Assembly: GCA_020852815.1 (NCBI GenBank)
Contig: JADZAN010000040.1
Span: 21,604 to 85,603, forward strand
DNA from: Gemmatimonadaceae bacterium
GTDB taxonomy: Bacteria > Gemmatimonadota > Gemmatimonadetes > Gemmatimonadales > Gemmatimonadaceae
Direction: 5' to 3'
Length of the DNA: 64,000 nucleotides
In this document: in pieces, positions 8,948 through 21,693 of the stretch
Position numbering within the stretch: position 1 is the first letter of the stretch
How the letters are laid out: every line of letters starts with the position of its first letter
Made by a program: the position numbers and the translations under genes
The notes under the pieces: model-generated
The model's input: the letters and a program-made list of their open reading frames with translations, nothing else
Databases searched by the model: none
What the model was told of the DNA's origin: nothing

Positions 8948-8977
8948 AAGCTAGGAGGGCATATCGGGAAGGGTCAA
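8948..8977 (-). promoter_or_regulatory. hldA promoter TTGACC-N18-TAGCTT
   Basis: On the minus strand TTGACC (8977-8972) and TAGCTT (8953-8948) are separated by 18 nt. The ATG of hldA follows 8 nt after the -10. The same geometry (TTGAC-N19-TAGGTT) occurs at hrcA, infC and rpsA, which supports it as the main sigma-factor promoter type of this organism. Confidence 0.65.
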
Positions 8978-9052
8978 CGATCCCCATCCGGTGCAGTGCG
9001 CCGATTATCTTCCGCACCACCTCCCGCCACCGGCTCGCCCGGTGTCCCTCCC

Positions 9053-10057
9053 ATGCGCGATCGGATGCATTCCTACCAACTCGATGTCGTCGTGTCTCGC
9101 GGCTCCGCGATCGAGTCGCGGCACCGGGTGCACGCCGCTGTCTGGGATGCTTCGGCGGGACTCATCGGGAGCGCGCGCGATCCGTTCCTCGTCTCACCGT
9201 GGCGCTCGTGCGCCAAGCCGTTCCAGGTCCTCCCCTTCCTCGAGACGGGCGGCTTTGACGAGTTGGTCTGGGGCGACGACGAGCTGGCGCTCGCCTGCGC
9301 GTCGCACGGCGGCGAGCCGGAACATGTGGTGGTCGCCCGCCGCATGCTGGAGTCGATCGGCATGGAGGAAGGGGACCTGGCGTGCGGGCCGCATGAACCG
9401 CTGTCGCGGCGCGGCGCGCGCATCGCGCGCGAGGCCGGGCACGCCCCCGGACGCCTGCACAACAACTGCTCGGGGAAGCACGCGGCCATGCTCGCCCGCG
9501 CCCACGTGTCCGGATGGTCGACGCACGGCTACGAGCGCGATGGGCACCCTGTCCAGGCGTCGGTGCTCGAGTGCGTCGCGCGGTGGACCGGTGTCCCTTC
9601 CGACAAGATCGACCGCGCGGTGGACGGCTGCGGCGTTGTAGTCTTCGGGCTCCCGTTGGCCAACATGGCGCGCTCGTACGCGATGCTCGCTACCAGCGCC
9701 ACGCGCGGCGACGAGCTTCCCTCGCGGATCGCACGGGCCATTCGCACGCGCCCCATGCTCTTTGGCGGTTCCGACCGCTTCGACAGCATGCTGGTGGAGG
9801 AGACCTCGGGGCGCGTGATTGCCAAGATCGGCGCCGAGGGAATCCACACCGCGGCGCTGCTCGAACAGGGGGTGGGGATGGTGGTGAAGGTCGAGGATGG
9901 CGCCACGCGCGCGCAGTATCCGGCGCTGCTCAAGCTGCTCCAGCTGCACGGCGCCCTCCCCGACACGCTCCCGCCGCGCCTGCAGGAGTTCGCGCGCACC
10001 AAGGTGAAGAACACGCGCAGCGAGGTGGTGGGCGAGGTGCGCGTCGTCGACGGATGA
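9053..10057 (+). CDS. Asparaginase II family protein (Rhizobium etli AnsA type)
   Basis: A 334-residue member of the asparaginase family typified by Rhizobium etli, unrelated in fold motifs to the classical enzyme at the start of the window. Conserved blocks seen are SRGSAIESRHRVHAAVWD, FLVSPWRSCAKPFQVLP, ASHGGEPEHV and the signature HNNCSGKHAAML. DGCGVVVFGLPLANMARSYA and a C-terminal KIGAEGIHTAALL follow. Expected activity is L-asparagine hydrolysis in the cytoplasm, as no signal peptide is visible. The ATG at 9053 is used, though ATG 9065 (MHSYQLDV) is a close in-frame alternative. It is divergent from hldA. Confidence 0.88.
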   Translation: MRDRMHSYQLDVVVSRGSAIESRHRVHAAVWDASAGLIGSARDPFLVSPWRSCAKPFQVLPFLETGGFDELVWGDDELALACASHGGEPEHVVVARRMLESIGMEEGDLACGPHEPLSRRGARIAREAGHAPGRLHNNCSGKHAAMLARAHVSGWSTHGYERDGHPVQASVLECVARWTGVPSDKIDRAVDGCGVVVFGLPLANMARSYAMLATSATRGDELPSRIARAIRTRPMLFGGSDRFDSMLVEETSGRVIAKIGAEGIHTAALLEQGVGMVVKVEDGATRAQYPALLKLLQLHGALPDTLPPRLQEFARTKVKNTRSEVVGEVRVVDG

Positions 10058-10110
10058 GGGACGGGCAAAGATGCCGCGCGCGATGATGTCACCTCGATGA
10101 TGCCACCGCG

Positions 10111-13261
<3,151 letters not shown>

Positions 13262-13265
<4 letters not shown>

Positions 13266-14515
13266 GCGACCGCGCGAGCCACCGCGCGAGCGAGCACGCG
13301 AGCGACGCGTCGACCGTAGCGGGTCGCGACGCGGCGCTGGCATCGCACAGTTTGTCAGGGCGCCTGCAAACGCCGGACGGCATTTCGTATCGCCACGTGT
13401 ACGTGCACGTCCCGTTCTGCGCGCGCCGCTGCTCGTATTGCGACTTTTCGATCGCCGTGCGGCGCGTGGTCCCGGTCGATGACTTCGTTGCCGCGCTGGC
13501 GCACGAACTGCGCGCGCGCTTCGGTGCACCGAACGACGCCGGTGCAACGCTTCCCGCGTTGGACACGCTCTATCTCGGCGGCGGCACCCCCTCACGGCTG
13601 GGGGGCGAAGGGGTAGCGCGCGTGATCGCGCTCGTCACGCGTCATGCGGCGCTCGCGCCGGGCGCCGAAGTCACCGTGGAAGCCAATCCCGAAGATGTAA
13701 CCCCGGCCGCCGTGGCGTCGTGGAGGGAGGCCGGCGTGAATCGCGTCTCACTCGGCGTGCAGAGCTTCGACGCTTCGGTCCTGGCGTGGATGCACCGCAC
13801 GCACGACGTCGCCGCGGTCCACGCCGCGGCGCGAACGCTGGCGGAGCAGGGGATCACGAACTGGTCGCTCGACCTGATCTACGCCCTCCCACGTGAACTG
13901 GCGCGGGACTGGGGGAAGGACCTCGACCAGGCCATCGCGCTTCGACCGGCGCACATTTCCGCGTACGGGCTCACGGTGGAGCAGGGGACACCGCTCTCGC
14001 GATGGCGTGCGCGCGGCGGGGTGCATGACGCGAGCGAGGAGCGCTACGAAGCGGACTTTCTCCTCGCGCACCAACTATTGGCGGCGGCGGGCTACCTGCA
14101 CTACGAGGTGTCGAACTGGGGGGCGCCCGGGCTGGAGTCGCGTCACAACTCGTCGTATTGGCGGGGCGTCCCGTATCTCGGGCTCGGGCCGGCGGCGCAC
14201 GGATTCGACGGCGACACGCGCCGATGGAACGTGCGCGACTTCGTCCCCTGGCGCACGACGGCAATGGTGCAGCGCGACCCCATTGGCGGCTCGGAGACCC
14301 TCACGGCGGAGCAACGGGCGCTGGAGGAGGTGTACGTTGGCCTGCGGACGCTGCAGGGAGTGCCGATGCTGGAAGGCGACGAACCGCTGGTGTCGCGCTG
14401 GATCGCGGAGGGGTGGGGGGAGCTGCGTGAGCAACGGTTGGTGCTGACGCCGCACGGTTGGCTTCGCCTCGATGCCATTGTCGCTGCCTTGACTGAGCAT
14501 CGAAGTCGTTACTAG
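13262..14515 (+). CDS. hemW: Radical SAM heme chaperone HemW
   Basis: A coproporphyrinogen-oxidase-like radical SAM protein that inserts heme into respiratory enzymes. After about 45 low-complexity residues it reads HVYVHVPFCARRCSYCDF, where the Cys-x3-Cys-x2-Cys cluster motif is visible. TLYLGGGTPSRL, EANPEDVT and NRVSLGVQSFD then follow, all conserved in HemW/HemN. The C-terminal RHNSSYWRGVPYLGLGPAAHGF and a HemN_C tail complete it. At 417 residues it is HemW-sized and lacks the HemN-specific N-terminal extension. The ATG overlaps the dprA stop (ATGA). The hrcA promoter lies within its last codons. Confidence 0.93.
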
Positions 14516-14518
14516 GTT
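14489..14518 (+). promoter_or_regulatory. hrcA promoter TTGACT-N18-TAGGTT
   Basis: TTGACT (14489-14494) and TAGGTT (14513-14518) lie 18 nt apart at the very end of hemW, and the hrcA ATG (14526) comes 7 nt after the -10. The transcript would start at or next to the ATG. I found no CIRCE operator (TTAGCACTC-N9-GAGTGCTAA) here, so HrcA autoregulation by the usual site is not supported. Confidence 0.65.
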
Positions 14519-14525
14519 TGGACTT

Positions 14526-15572
14526 ATGGCGTCACCCGAGTTGTCGGACCGCGAACGGCGCGTCCTCGAGGCGGTCATTCAGAGCTACGTCGAAACGGCG
14601 GAGCCTGCCGGGTCACGCACCATCTCCAAGCGGTTCGGCCTCGGCGTTTCGCCGGCCACCATTCGCAACACCATGAGTGACCTGGAGGAGAAGGGGTACC
14701 TCTACCATCCCCACACCTCCGCAGGGCGCATTCCCACCGACATCGCCTATCGGCTGTACGTCGACTCGCTGATGCATGCGCAATCAGTTTCGCGCGCCGA
14801 GGCCGATCGCATCTCCGAGCACCTGTCGCACGGCGGGGCGTCGGCCATCGAGGCGATCCTGCGCAAGGCGGCGCAGTCGCTGTCGATCGTGACGCAGGAA
14901 CTCGGGGTGGCGCTCGGCCCGAAGCTCGACAACGCCGTGCTGCAACGGCTGGAGCTCATCCGCGTCTCCAACGAGCGGCTCCTTCTCGTCCTGACGCTGG
15001 GCGGCGGCGCGATGCGGACGATCTTCGTGGAGGTGGATTCGCAGATCGCCGAGTCGGCGGTGGCCGAGGTGATGCTCGTCCTCAACGAGCGACTGGCGGG
15101 GCTGTCGCTGCGCACGATACGCGCGACGTTAGGCGAGCGGCTGCGCGACTCTGGCGGGCGTGCGGGCGTGCACGAGCTGCTCAACGTCTTCGTGCAGGAA
15201 GGGGAGACGCTGTTCGACGTCCCGGCGGCGGGTGATGACGAAGGGGTGGTGCTCGGGCAGGCGTCGGTGCTTGCCGAGCAGCCGGAGTTCAGCAGTGGGG
15301 CGGGAATGCGCCGATTGCTGGCGCTCACGGAGACGCGGGCGCAGCTGGGGCAGCTGTTGCGCGGACGTTCGGCGTCGCCGGGGATCTCGATCACGATCGG
15401 GAACGAACATGGCGATCCGCGGCTCGAGAGTTTCACGATCGTGACGGCGGAGTACCGGGTGGGGGCGCTCAACGGCGTGATCGGGGTGATAGGCCCGACG
15501 CGCATGCCGTACGACAAGGTCATTGCGCTGGTGCGGCACACGTCGCTCCTCGTCTCCGACATTCTTCATTAA
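14526..15572 (+). CDS. hrcA: Heat-inducible transcription repressor HrcA
   Basis: HrcA binds CIRCE operators upstream of chaperone genes. The N-terminal winged helix (residues 1-75) contains [40 protein letters not shown] and [20 protein letters not shown], all hallmark HrcA segments. The C-terminal GAF-like dimerisation domain follows to residue 348, a normal length. It probably opens a transcription unit with dnaJ, whose ATG is 16 nt downstream. The usual grpE and dnaK between them are absent. No CIRCE site is visible anywhere in the window, so its targets are probably elsewhere. Confidence 0.95.
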   Translation: MASPELSDRERRVLEAVIQSYVETAEPAGSRTISKRFGLGVSPATIRNTMSDLEEKGYLYHPHTSAGRIPTDIAYRLYVDSLMHAQSVSRAEADRISEHLSHGGASAIEAILRKAAQSLSIVTQELGVALGPKLDNAVLQRLELIRVSNERLLLVLTLGGGAMRTIFVEVDSQIAESAVAEVMLVLNERLAGLSLRTIRATLGERLRDSGGRAGVHELLNVFVQEGETLFDVPAAGDDEGVVLGQASVLAEQPEFSSGAGMRRLLALTETRAQLGQLLRGRSASPGISITIGNEHGDPRLESFTIVTAEYRVGALNGVIGVIGPTRMPYDKVIALVRHTSLLVSDILH

Positions 15573-15588
15573 GGCAGCCGACGGATTC

Positions 15589-16731
15589 ATGGCCGATTTC
15601 TACACGACGCTTGGCGTCGCGCGTGGTGCGTCCGACGACGAGGTCAAGCAGGCTTACCGACGGTTGGCCACCAAGTGGCATCCCGACCGCAATGGCGGTT
15701 CGAAGGAGGCGGAGGAGAAGTTCAAGGAGATCACCGAGGCGTACGACGTGCTGCGCGACGCCGACAAGCGCGCGGCATACGACCGGTACGGCGAGGCCGG
15801 GTTGCGTGGCGCGGCGGGTGGTGGGGGCTACCACCACGTGGACCTGAGCGAAGCGCTGAACATCTTCATGAAGGATTTCGGCGCATTTTCAGGTTTGGGC
15901 GACTTCTTCCAGCAGGGGGGGCGGCCTCGCGGGGGGGCGCGCACCGGCCAGGACGTCAAGATCACCGTCGAGCTTACACTGGCCGAGGTGGCGTCGGGCG
16001 TGACGAAGACGTTCACCGTGAAGCTCCTCGATGCGTGCGACAAGTGCGCCGGGAGCGGTGCCGAGCCCGGGACCAAGCCGCAGACGTGCCACACGTGCGC
16101 CGGCTCGGGCGAGGTGCGCCGGGCACAGCGCTCCTTCTTTGGTCAGTTTGTCTCGGTGGTCCCGTGCCCGATGTGCTCGGGCGAGGGGGTCGTGATCACG
16201 GCGCCCTGCAAGAAGTGCAAGGGCGAGGGGCGGGTGCGCGGGGAGCACACCATTCCGGTGCAGATCCCGGCGGGTGTGTCGTCGGGGCAGTACATGACGT
16301 TGCGCGGGCTGGGGAATGCGGGGCCGCGCGGCGGCGGGCGCGGCGACGTGCTCGTCGTCTTCGAGGTGGTGGACGACCCGCGCTTCGAGCGTGACGGTGA
16401 GGACCTGTACACCGAGGTGCTGGTGTCGTACCCGCAGTTGGTGCTGGGGGCCGATGTCGACGTGCCGACGGTGACGGCGACGATGTCGGTGCGCATCCCG
16501 GCGGGGACGCAGAGCGGGCACGTGCTGCACCTGCGCGGGCGCGGGCTGCCGCGCGTGAACTCGTCAGGCGTGGGTGACCTGCACGTGCGCGTGCAGCTGT
16601 GGACGCCCGATGGCGTGTCGCGCGAGGAGGAGGAGCTGCTCAAGCGGCTCCAGCAGCTGCAAGGCGCGCCGCCCGAGCAGGGGCGCGCCAAGGGCTTCTG
16701 GACCAAGATGAAGGAAGCGTTAGGCGCGTGA
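15589..16731 (+). CDS. dnaJ: Chaperone protein DnaJ (type I, with zinc fingers)
   Basis: An Hsp40 co-chaperone stimulating DnaK ATPase. The J domain begins [21 protein letters not shown] and has the HPD tripeptide in [10 protein letters not shown] Gly-rich segment follows, then four CxxCxGxG zinc repeats ([32 protein letters not shown]) and the C-terminal substrate-binding domain. The full length is 380 residues. I chose ATG 15589 because the longer in-frame reading overlaps hrcA and lacks J-domain sequence. The stop overlaps the prmA GTG (GTGA). It has no adjacent dnaK or grpE. Confidence 0.97.
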   Translation: MADFYTTLGVARGASDDEVKQAYRRLATKWHPDRNGGSKEAEEKFKEITEAYDVLRDADKRAAYDRYGEAGLRGAAGGGGYHHVDLSEALNIFMKDFGAFSGLGDFFQQGGRPRGGARTGQDVKITVELTLAEVASGVTKTFTVKLLDACDKCAGSGAEPGTKPQTCHTCAGSGEVRRAQRSFFGQFVSVVPCPMCSGEGVVITAPCKKCKGEGRVRGEHTIPVQIPAGVSSGQYMTLRGLGNAGPRGGGRGDVLVVFEVVDDPRFERDGEDLYTEVLVSYPQLVLGADVDVPTVTATMSVRIPAGTQSGHVLHLRGRGLPRVNSSGVGDLHVRVQLWTPDGVSREEEELLKRLQQLQGAPPEQGRAKGFWTKMKEALGA

Positions 16732-17549
16732 CCTGGACCTCGTTGCGGGTCCGCGCGCCGGGTCAACTGGAGGCGGCGTCTTCGGCGCTGTTCGCGGCCG
16801 GGGCGCAAGGCGTGCACGAGGACGGGGCAACGCTGGTCACGCACTTCCCCCCCGAGGCCGACGTCGCCGCGGTCATCCGACAGGTGCAAGCCGCCGTCCC
16901 CGGCGCCACCTGCGAGACCTCGGCCACCGAGCCGGTCGACTGGTCGGTGCACTGGCGCGACAAGCTCCACGCGCAGCAGGTGGGCAGGCTCGTCATCGCT
17001 CCCACATGGCTCGCCGACCAGTACGACGCGGCGACCACGGTGGTGATCGATCCGGGGATGGCGTTCGGCACCGGCGACCACGCGACCACGCGCGGCGCCG
17101 CGCGCCTCATGCAGGAGCTGGTGCACCCCGGGCTCGTCGTCGCCGACCTGGGCGCGGGGAGTGCCGTGCTCTCGATCGTCGCCGCCCGGCTCGGCGCGTC
17201 GCGCGTTTTCGCCATCGAGTACGACGCGGATGCCATTCCCAACGCCGAGGACAACGTCAGGCGCAACGACGTGGAAGCGGTCGTGCATGTGTTCGAGGGC
17301 GACGCGACCGTCTTCCTCCCGCTCATCGCCCCCGTCGACGTGATCGTGGCCAACATCATCTCGTCGGTGCTGGTCGAGCTGCTCCCCGCCATGCGGTCGG
17401 CGCTGCGCCCGGGCGGGCACGCGGTGCTGGCGGGGATCCTCGTCGAGGAGAAGGAGTTCATGCTCGAGGCGCTGCACTCCGATGGTTGGCGCCTGGTGAA
17501 CGAGATCGTGGAGGAGGCCTGGTGGAGCATCTCGATCGCCCGGGCGTAG
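16728..17549 (+). CDS. prmA: Ribosomal protein L11 methyltransferase PrmA
   Basis: An AdoMet-dependent enzyme trimethylating ribosomal protein L11. The N-terminal substrate domain (residues 1-100) is followed by the characteristic [22 protein letters not shown] motif [20 protein letters not shown], and [18 protein letters not shown], which corresponds to the NPPF-like NI motif of PrmA. Its 273 residues fit the family. The start is GTG 16728 in a GTGA overlap with dnaJ, and the end overlaps rsmE by 28 nt. The position after dnaJ is widely conserved in bacteria. Confidence 0.93.
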   Translation: MTWTSLRVRAPGQLEAASSALFAAGAQGVHEDGATLVTHFPPEADVAAVIRQVQAAVPGATCETSATEPVDWSVHWRDKLHAQQVGRLVIAPTWLADQYDAATTVVIDPGMAFGTGDHATTRGAARLMQELVHPGLVVADLGAGSAVLSIVAARLGASRVFAIEYDADAIPNAEDNVRRNDVEAVVHVFEGDATVFLPLIAPVDVIVANIISSVLVELLPAMRSALRPGGHAVLAGILVEEKEFMLEALHSDGWRLVNEIVEEAWWSISIARA

Positions 17550-18358
17550 CGACCTTCTACGTCCCCGACGAGCCGTTCGCCGTCGGCGTCTCCGCGTCGT
17601 TAGGCGATGGGGTGCTGCACCATGTGCGGGTGCGGCGGCTGGGGATCGGCTCGCGCGTCGCGATGCTCGATGGGGCGGGGAACCGCGCCGAGGGAACGCT
17701 CGTCCGCATCACCAGGACGGCGGCAACGGTCGAAGTGGAACGCGTGGATCACGTGCCGCCGCTGCCGCCGGTGCACCTGCTGGTGCCCATCGCCGATCGC
17801 GACCGCATGTTGTGGCTGGCGGAGAAGTGCGCCGAGCTCGGCGCCACGAGCTGGCGCCCGGTGCTCTACCGCCGCTCGCGCAGCGTGAAGCCGCGCGGCG
17901 AGGGACCCACCTTTGCGGGAAAGCTCCGGGCGCGCATGGCGGCGGCGCTGGAACAGTGCGGTGGGGCGTGGCTTCCAGCGATGTACCCCGAGGCGTCGCT
18001 CTCCCGCGCCCTGGGGGCGCTCCCGAGCGGTTCGCGCTTCGTGCTGGACGCCGCCGGGAGTGCCATGCTCGGTCATCGCGTCACGCCGCCGGTTACGGTG
18101 GCCGTGGGGCCCGAGGGTGGCCTGGAGGACGAGGAACTCGAGGAGTTCGACGCTGCCGGCTTTGAGCGCGCTGCGCTGGGCGGACACGTGCTCCGTTTCG
18201 AGACGGCGGCGCTCGCCGGATTGGCTGTCGCGCGCAGCGCCATCCAGGCAGGTGCGCTCACCACTGCACCTGTCCCCGCATCCACGGTGCGTTTCGCGCA
18301 CGACACATCCCACCAACCGGCGGTCCGAGCCGCCACCGAGGCGACACGTGGCGACTGA
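17522..18358 (+). CDS. rsmE: 16S rRNA (uracil-1498-N3)-methyltransferase RsmE
   Basis: A SPOUT-fold methyltransferase acting on U1498 of 16S rRNA. It shows a PUA-like N-terminal part (LHHVRVRRLGIGSRVAMLDGAG) and HLLVPIADRDRMLWLAEKCAELGA. The SPOUT knot signatures VAVGPEGGLEDEELEEF and ALGGHVLRFETAALAGL complete it. The GTG at 17522 ([15 protein letters not shown]) is inside prmA and gives 278 residues, slightly longer than the usual 240-250. The extra length is a C-terminal tail after the knot. The stop lies inside the HIT gene start region (11-nt overlap). Confidence 0.92.
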   Translation: MEHLDRPGVATFYVPDEPFAVGVSASLGDGVLHHVRVRRLGIGSRVAMLDGAGNRAEGTLVRITRTAATVEVERVDHVPPLPPVHLLVPIADRDRMLWLAEKCAELGATSWRPVLYRRSRSVKPRGEGPTFAGKLRARMAAALEQCGGAWLPAMYPEASLSRALGALPSGSRFVLDAAGSAMLGHRVTPPVTVAVGPEGGLEDEELEEFDAAGFERAALGGHVLRFETAALAGLAVARSAIQAGALTTAPVPASTVRFAHDTSHQPAVRAATEATRGD

Positions 18359-18689
18359 TTGCCTGTTCTGCAGGATCGCGAGTGGCGAGATTCCGGCAAC
18401 GAAGGTGGCCGAGAACGATCACTGCATCGCCTTTCGCGACATCTCGCCCAAGGCGCCGACGCACATCCTCGTGATTCCGCGCGAGCACGTCCCCTCCCTC
18501 AACCAGGTGGATTCGGCGACGCTGGCCGGCGAGGTCCTGTTGATGGCGGCGCGCGTGGCGCGGGATGAAGGGATCGCCGAGTCGGGTTACCGTGTGACGC
18601 TCAACACCAACGGCGACGGCGGCCAGACGGTCTTTCACCTGCACGCGCACGTGATGGGCGGGCGCGCGATGCACTGGCCCCCCGGATGA
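18348..18689 (+). CDS. HIT family protein (HinT-like purine nucleoside phosphoramidase)
   Basis: A 113-residue HIT-domain nucleotide hydrolase. It begins MATDCLFCRIASGEIPATKV, with the CLFC pair that often binds zinc in HinT proteins. It ends with the histidine triad HLHAHVMGG and a terminal tryptophan. TLNTNGDGGQTVFH precedes the triad as in HinT. The GTG start overlaps rsmE. Substrates are adenosine phosphoramidates in characterised relatives, but the physiological substrate is not determinable here. Confidence 0.93.
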   Translation: MATDCLFCRIASGEIPATKVAENDHCIAFRDISPKAPTHILVIPREHVPSLNQVDSATLAGEVLLMAARVARDEGIAESGYRVTLNTNGDGGQTVFHLHAHVMGGRAMHWPPG

Positions 18690-18725
18690 TCGTCGAGCGC
18701 ACCACATCTCACGAGGCGGATTTGC

Positions 18726-19169
18726 ATGTCAACGCTCCTTGAACGCGTCCAGTCGGAACTCACCGCGGCCCGCAAGGCGCAGGACAAGGCGCTCACGCTC
18801 CTCATTGGCACGCTGCTCTCGGAGATGAAGAACCGCGAGCTCGAGCTCAGGCGCGCGGTAACCGACGACGACGCGATCGAGGTGGTGCGACGCGCGATCA
18901 AGAAGCGCCGCGAGTCGATCGAGATGTATGAGAGGGGCGGTCGCCCGGAGCTCGCGGCGAAGGAGGCGGCAGAGGTTGTGATGCTCGAGCGTTATCTTCC
19001 GGCGCAGGTCGATCCGGACGAGATTCGCGCCGCCGTACGCACGGCGATCGCGAGCGGGGCGGCGAATGTGGGCGCGGTCATGGGCAAGGTCATGGCGGCC
19101 TTCAAGGGGCGTGCCGAGGGAGGGACGATCAGCGCGATTGCCCGCGAGGAGCTGGCCGCACTCGGCTGA
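18726..19169 (+). CDS. GatB/YqeY domain protein
   Basis: A 147-residue protein consisting of the YqeY domain, related to the tail of the GatB amidotransferase subunit. Features are LTLLIGTLLSEMKNRELELRR, ARDEEAIE-like VVRRAIKKRRESIEMYERGGRPELAAKEAAEVVMLERYLP, and NVGAVMGKVMAAFKGRAEGG near the end. It may bind tRNA, but no catalytic role is established for the family. The order HIT, yqeY, then dnaG further on matches the cluster in Firmicutes, although rpsU is missing between HIT and yqeY. Confidence 0.92.
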   Translation: MSTLLERVQSELTAARKAQDKALTLLIGTLLSEMKNRELELRRAVTDDDAIEVVRRAIKKRRESIEMYERGGRPELAAKEAAEVVMLERYLPAQVDPDEIRAAVRTAIASGAANVGAVMGKVMAAFKGRAEGGTISAIAREELAALG

Positions 19170-19247
19170 GCGACGCCTCGCGCCGGCGTTTCGCCGCGCG
19201 CCTGCTGGCGCCCCGTCCGGGGACGCCCCATTCGGAGTGATTCGGAG

Positions 19248-21641
19248 ATGAACGCGCACGCCCTCGCCGTCCTGCAGTTCGACAAGGTCCTCGACGTCGT
19301 GGCCGGCTTTGCCTCGTCGTCGGCCGGGGGGGCGCGCGTGCGTGCACTCGTTCCCGAATCGACACTCGAACGCTCGGAGCGGGAGTTGCTTCGCGTGGCG
19401 GCGATGCGGGCCATCGTCACGTGCGAGGAAGGGTGGGCGCCATTGCCGATTCCCGACGTGGAGCGTGCGCTGGCGCGACTTCGCATCGAGGGGACGCGCC
19501 TCGACGGGCGCGAGTTGCAGCAGGCGGGGGTGCTGTTGCGCTCGTCGCGCCTCACGGCCGATGCGCTCCGTTCGCCCCGTCGTCCGGCCGTCGCGCTGTC
19601 TGTCCTGGCGCCGCTGCGCGAGCGGCTGCACGCCAATCGCAAGCAGGAGGAGGAGATCGAGCGCGCGCTCGACGTCGATGGCTCGGTGCGCGACGACGCG
19701 TCGCCGGCGCTGCGGCGCCTGCGGCGCGAGCTGCGGAGCGCGCAGGGCGAGCTGGTGTCGCTGCTCGAGCGCATCATGCATCGCCTCGAGGGGCACCATC
19801 AGGTGCCCGATGCCTCGGTCACGGTGCGCAACGGGCGCTTCGTGATCCCGGTGCGGCGCGAGGGGCGCGGGGCGGTGGGGGGCATCGTGCACGACACCTC
19901 GGGGACGGGGGCCACGGTCTTCGTGGAGCCGCCAGCCGCCATCGAGGCATGCAACCGCATTCGCGAGTTGGAGTCGGAGGAGCAGCGCGAGGTGGACCGG
20001 ATCCTCCTGGCGCTCAGCGACGGCATCCGTCCCGACCAGCCGCTCATGCGGGACTCGCTCGAGGCGCTGGTCATCCTCGACGCACTCTCCGCCCGGGCTC
20101 GTTATGCGGTGGCCGCGACATGCGGACAATCGCGCTTGCGCCCGGCGGGGACCGGGTTCCGCATCCTCGACGGGCGCCACCCGCTCCTCCTCGCGCAGGG
20201 CGTCCCGGTCGTCCCGTTCTCCCTCGAGATGGACGCGGCCGAGAAGACGCTCCTCATCTCCGGCCCCAACACGGGGGGGAAGACGGTCCTGCTCAAGGCG
20301 CTCGGCCTGATGTCGCTCATGCTCCAGGCGGGGATCCCGGCCCCGGTCGGTGACGAGAGCGAGGTGGCGATCTTCGACGACGTCTTTGCCGACATCGGCG
20401 ACGAGCAGTCGATCGAGGCGTCGCTCTCCACGTTTAGTGCCCACCTCCGCAACCTGGGGGAGATCCTGCGCTCGGCGACACACCAGTCGCTCGTCCTCAT
20501 CGACGAGCTGGGGTCGGGGACCGATCCCCTCGAGGGCGCGGCGTTAGGCGGCGCCATCCTCGAGGCGCTCACCACCCGCGGGGCAATGACGGTGGCCACG
20601 ACGCACCTGGGGGCGCTCAAGGAGCTGGCGACCGAGGTGGGCGGGGTTGTGAATGCCTCGCTGCAGTTCGACGCCGTGGCGCTGGCCCCGACGTACCACC
20701 TCATCAAGGGAATCCCCGGGCGCTCCTACGGCCTCAGCATCGCCCGCCGGTTGCAGCTCCCGGACGACGTCCTCGCGCGCGCCGAGGAACGCATTCCCCA
20801 GGTGGAGCGCGACGTCAACGCGCTGCTGCAGAGCCTCGAGGCGCGCGACACGCAGCTCGCCGAGCGCGAGCGCGACGTGGCGGCGTCGCTCGCCAATGCG
20901 CAGGAGCGGGCACACCGCCTGGCCGAGCGAGAGAAGGCAGTGCGGGAGCGCGAGCGCACCCTGGAGCGCGAGTCGCGACAGGAAGCGCGGAAGTACCTGC
21001 TCGAGGCACGCAGCACCATCGAGAAGACCATCCGCGACCTGCGGAAGCGCAAGGACGACGCGGCGCTCGACGAAGCGGCGCGCACGGCGCGACAGCAGGT
21101 GGAGCAACTCGCCACGAAGCAGGGCGACCGTATCGAGCAGCTCGAGCGCGAGGCGACCAACCGGCAGCGACGCACCCCGCGCGCGCGCGACGAGGCGCCC
21201 CTTGCGGCTGGCGACTACGTGCAGGTGCTCCCGCTGGATGGCAAGGTGGCGCGCGTCCTCGAGCTGCGACCCACCGACGTCCTCGTCGCCCTCGGCTCCA
21301 TGAAGCTTGCCTACCCGCGCGACCTGGTGCGCCGCGCCGCCCCGGAGCAGCGTCCCGCCGCGACGGCGGTGGCCTTTACCGGCGACCTCCCCGAAGAACA
21401 TGTCCCCACGGAGGTCGACCTGCGCGGCCAGCGGATGTACGATATCGACGACATGCTCCTCACCGCGCTCGACGCCGCCATCAGGGCCGACCTCCGCTCC
21501 ATGCGCATCATCCACGGCAAGGGGACGGGAGCGCTGCGCGACCGCGTGGCCGAGATGCTGCGCAAGGACACGCGCGTGAAGTCGTTCCGCCTCGGGCTGT
21601 GGAACGAAGGCGGCGCCGGCGTCACCATCGCCGAGCTGTGA
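19248..21641 (+). CDS. mutS2: MutS2 family ATPase/endonuclease
   Basis: A 797-residue MutS2 protein that acts on recombination intermediates or on collided ribosomes (RqcU role). The core includes RNGRFVIPVRREGRGAVGGIVHDTSGTGATVFVEP. The ATPase has Walker A SGPNTGGKTVLLK near residue 340, then DDVFADIGDEQSIEASLSTFS and the Walker B region LVLIDELGSGTDPLEGAAL. A Glu/Arg-rich coiled coil spans about 530-640. The C-terminal Smr nuclease domain begins at DLRGQRMYDIDDML and has the IIHGKGTGALRD motif. A Shine-Dalgarno-like CGGAG precedes the ATG. It is not a mismatch-repair MutS, since the N-terminal mismatch domain is absent. Confidence 0.96.
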   Translation: MNAHALAVLQFDKVLDVVAGFASSSAGGARVRALVPESTLERSERELLRVAAMRAIVTCEEGWAPLPIPDVERALARLRIEGTRLDGRELQQAGVLLRSSRLTADALRSPRRPAVALSVLAPLRERLHANRKQEEEIERALDVDGSVRDDASPALRRLRRELRSAQGELVSLLERIMHRLEGHHQVPDASVTVRNGRFVIPVRREGRGAVGGIVHDTSGTGATVFVEPPAAIEACNRIRELESEEQREVDRILLALSDGIRPDQPLMRDSLEALVILDALSARARYAVAATCGQSRLRPAGTGFRILDGRHPLLLAQGVPVVPFSLEMDAAEKTLLISGPNTGGKTVLLKALGLMSLMLQAGIPAPVGDESEVAIFDDVFADIGDEQSIEASLSTFSAHLRNLGEILRSATHQSLVLIDELGSGTDPLEGAALGGAILEALTTRGAMTVATTHLGALKELATEVGGVVNASLQFDAVALAPTYHLIKGIPGRSYGLSIARRLQLPDDVLARAEERIPQVERDVNALLQSLEARDTQLAERERDVAASLANAQERAHRLAEREKAVRERERTLERESRQEARKYLLEARSTIEKTIRDLRKRKDDAALDEAARTARQQVEQLATKQGDRIEQLEREATNRQRRTPRARDEAPLAAGDYVQVLPLDGKVARVLELRPTDVLVALGSMKLAYPRDLVRRAAPEQRPAATAVAFTGDLPEEHVPTEVDLRGQRMYDIDDMLLTALDAAIRADLRSMRIIHGKGTGALRDRVAEMLRKDTRVKSFRLGLWNEGGAGVTIAEL

Positions 21642-21693
21642 CCATCGTGCTGGCCGGGGCGTACCACCGCATGCGTCGGCATCAGGGGCGCGC

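Noticed and set aside
14400..14530. CIRCE operator upstream of hrcA
   Set aside because: No TTAGCACTC-N9-GAGTGCTAA or close variant is present. Only the promoter elements are seen.
18729..20483. A 584-codon minus-strand frame across yqeY and mutS2
   Set aside because: Shadow of mutS2. No start context, no motifs, and it overlaps two well-supported genes.
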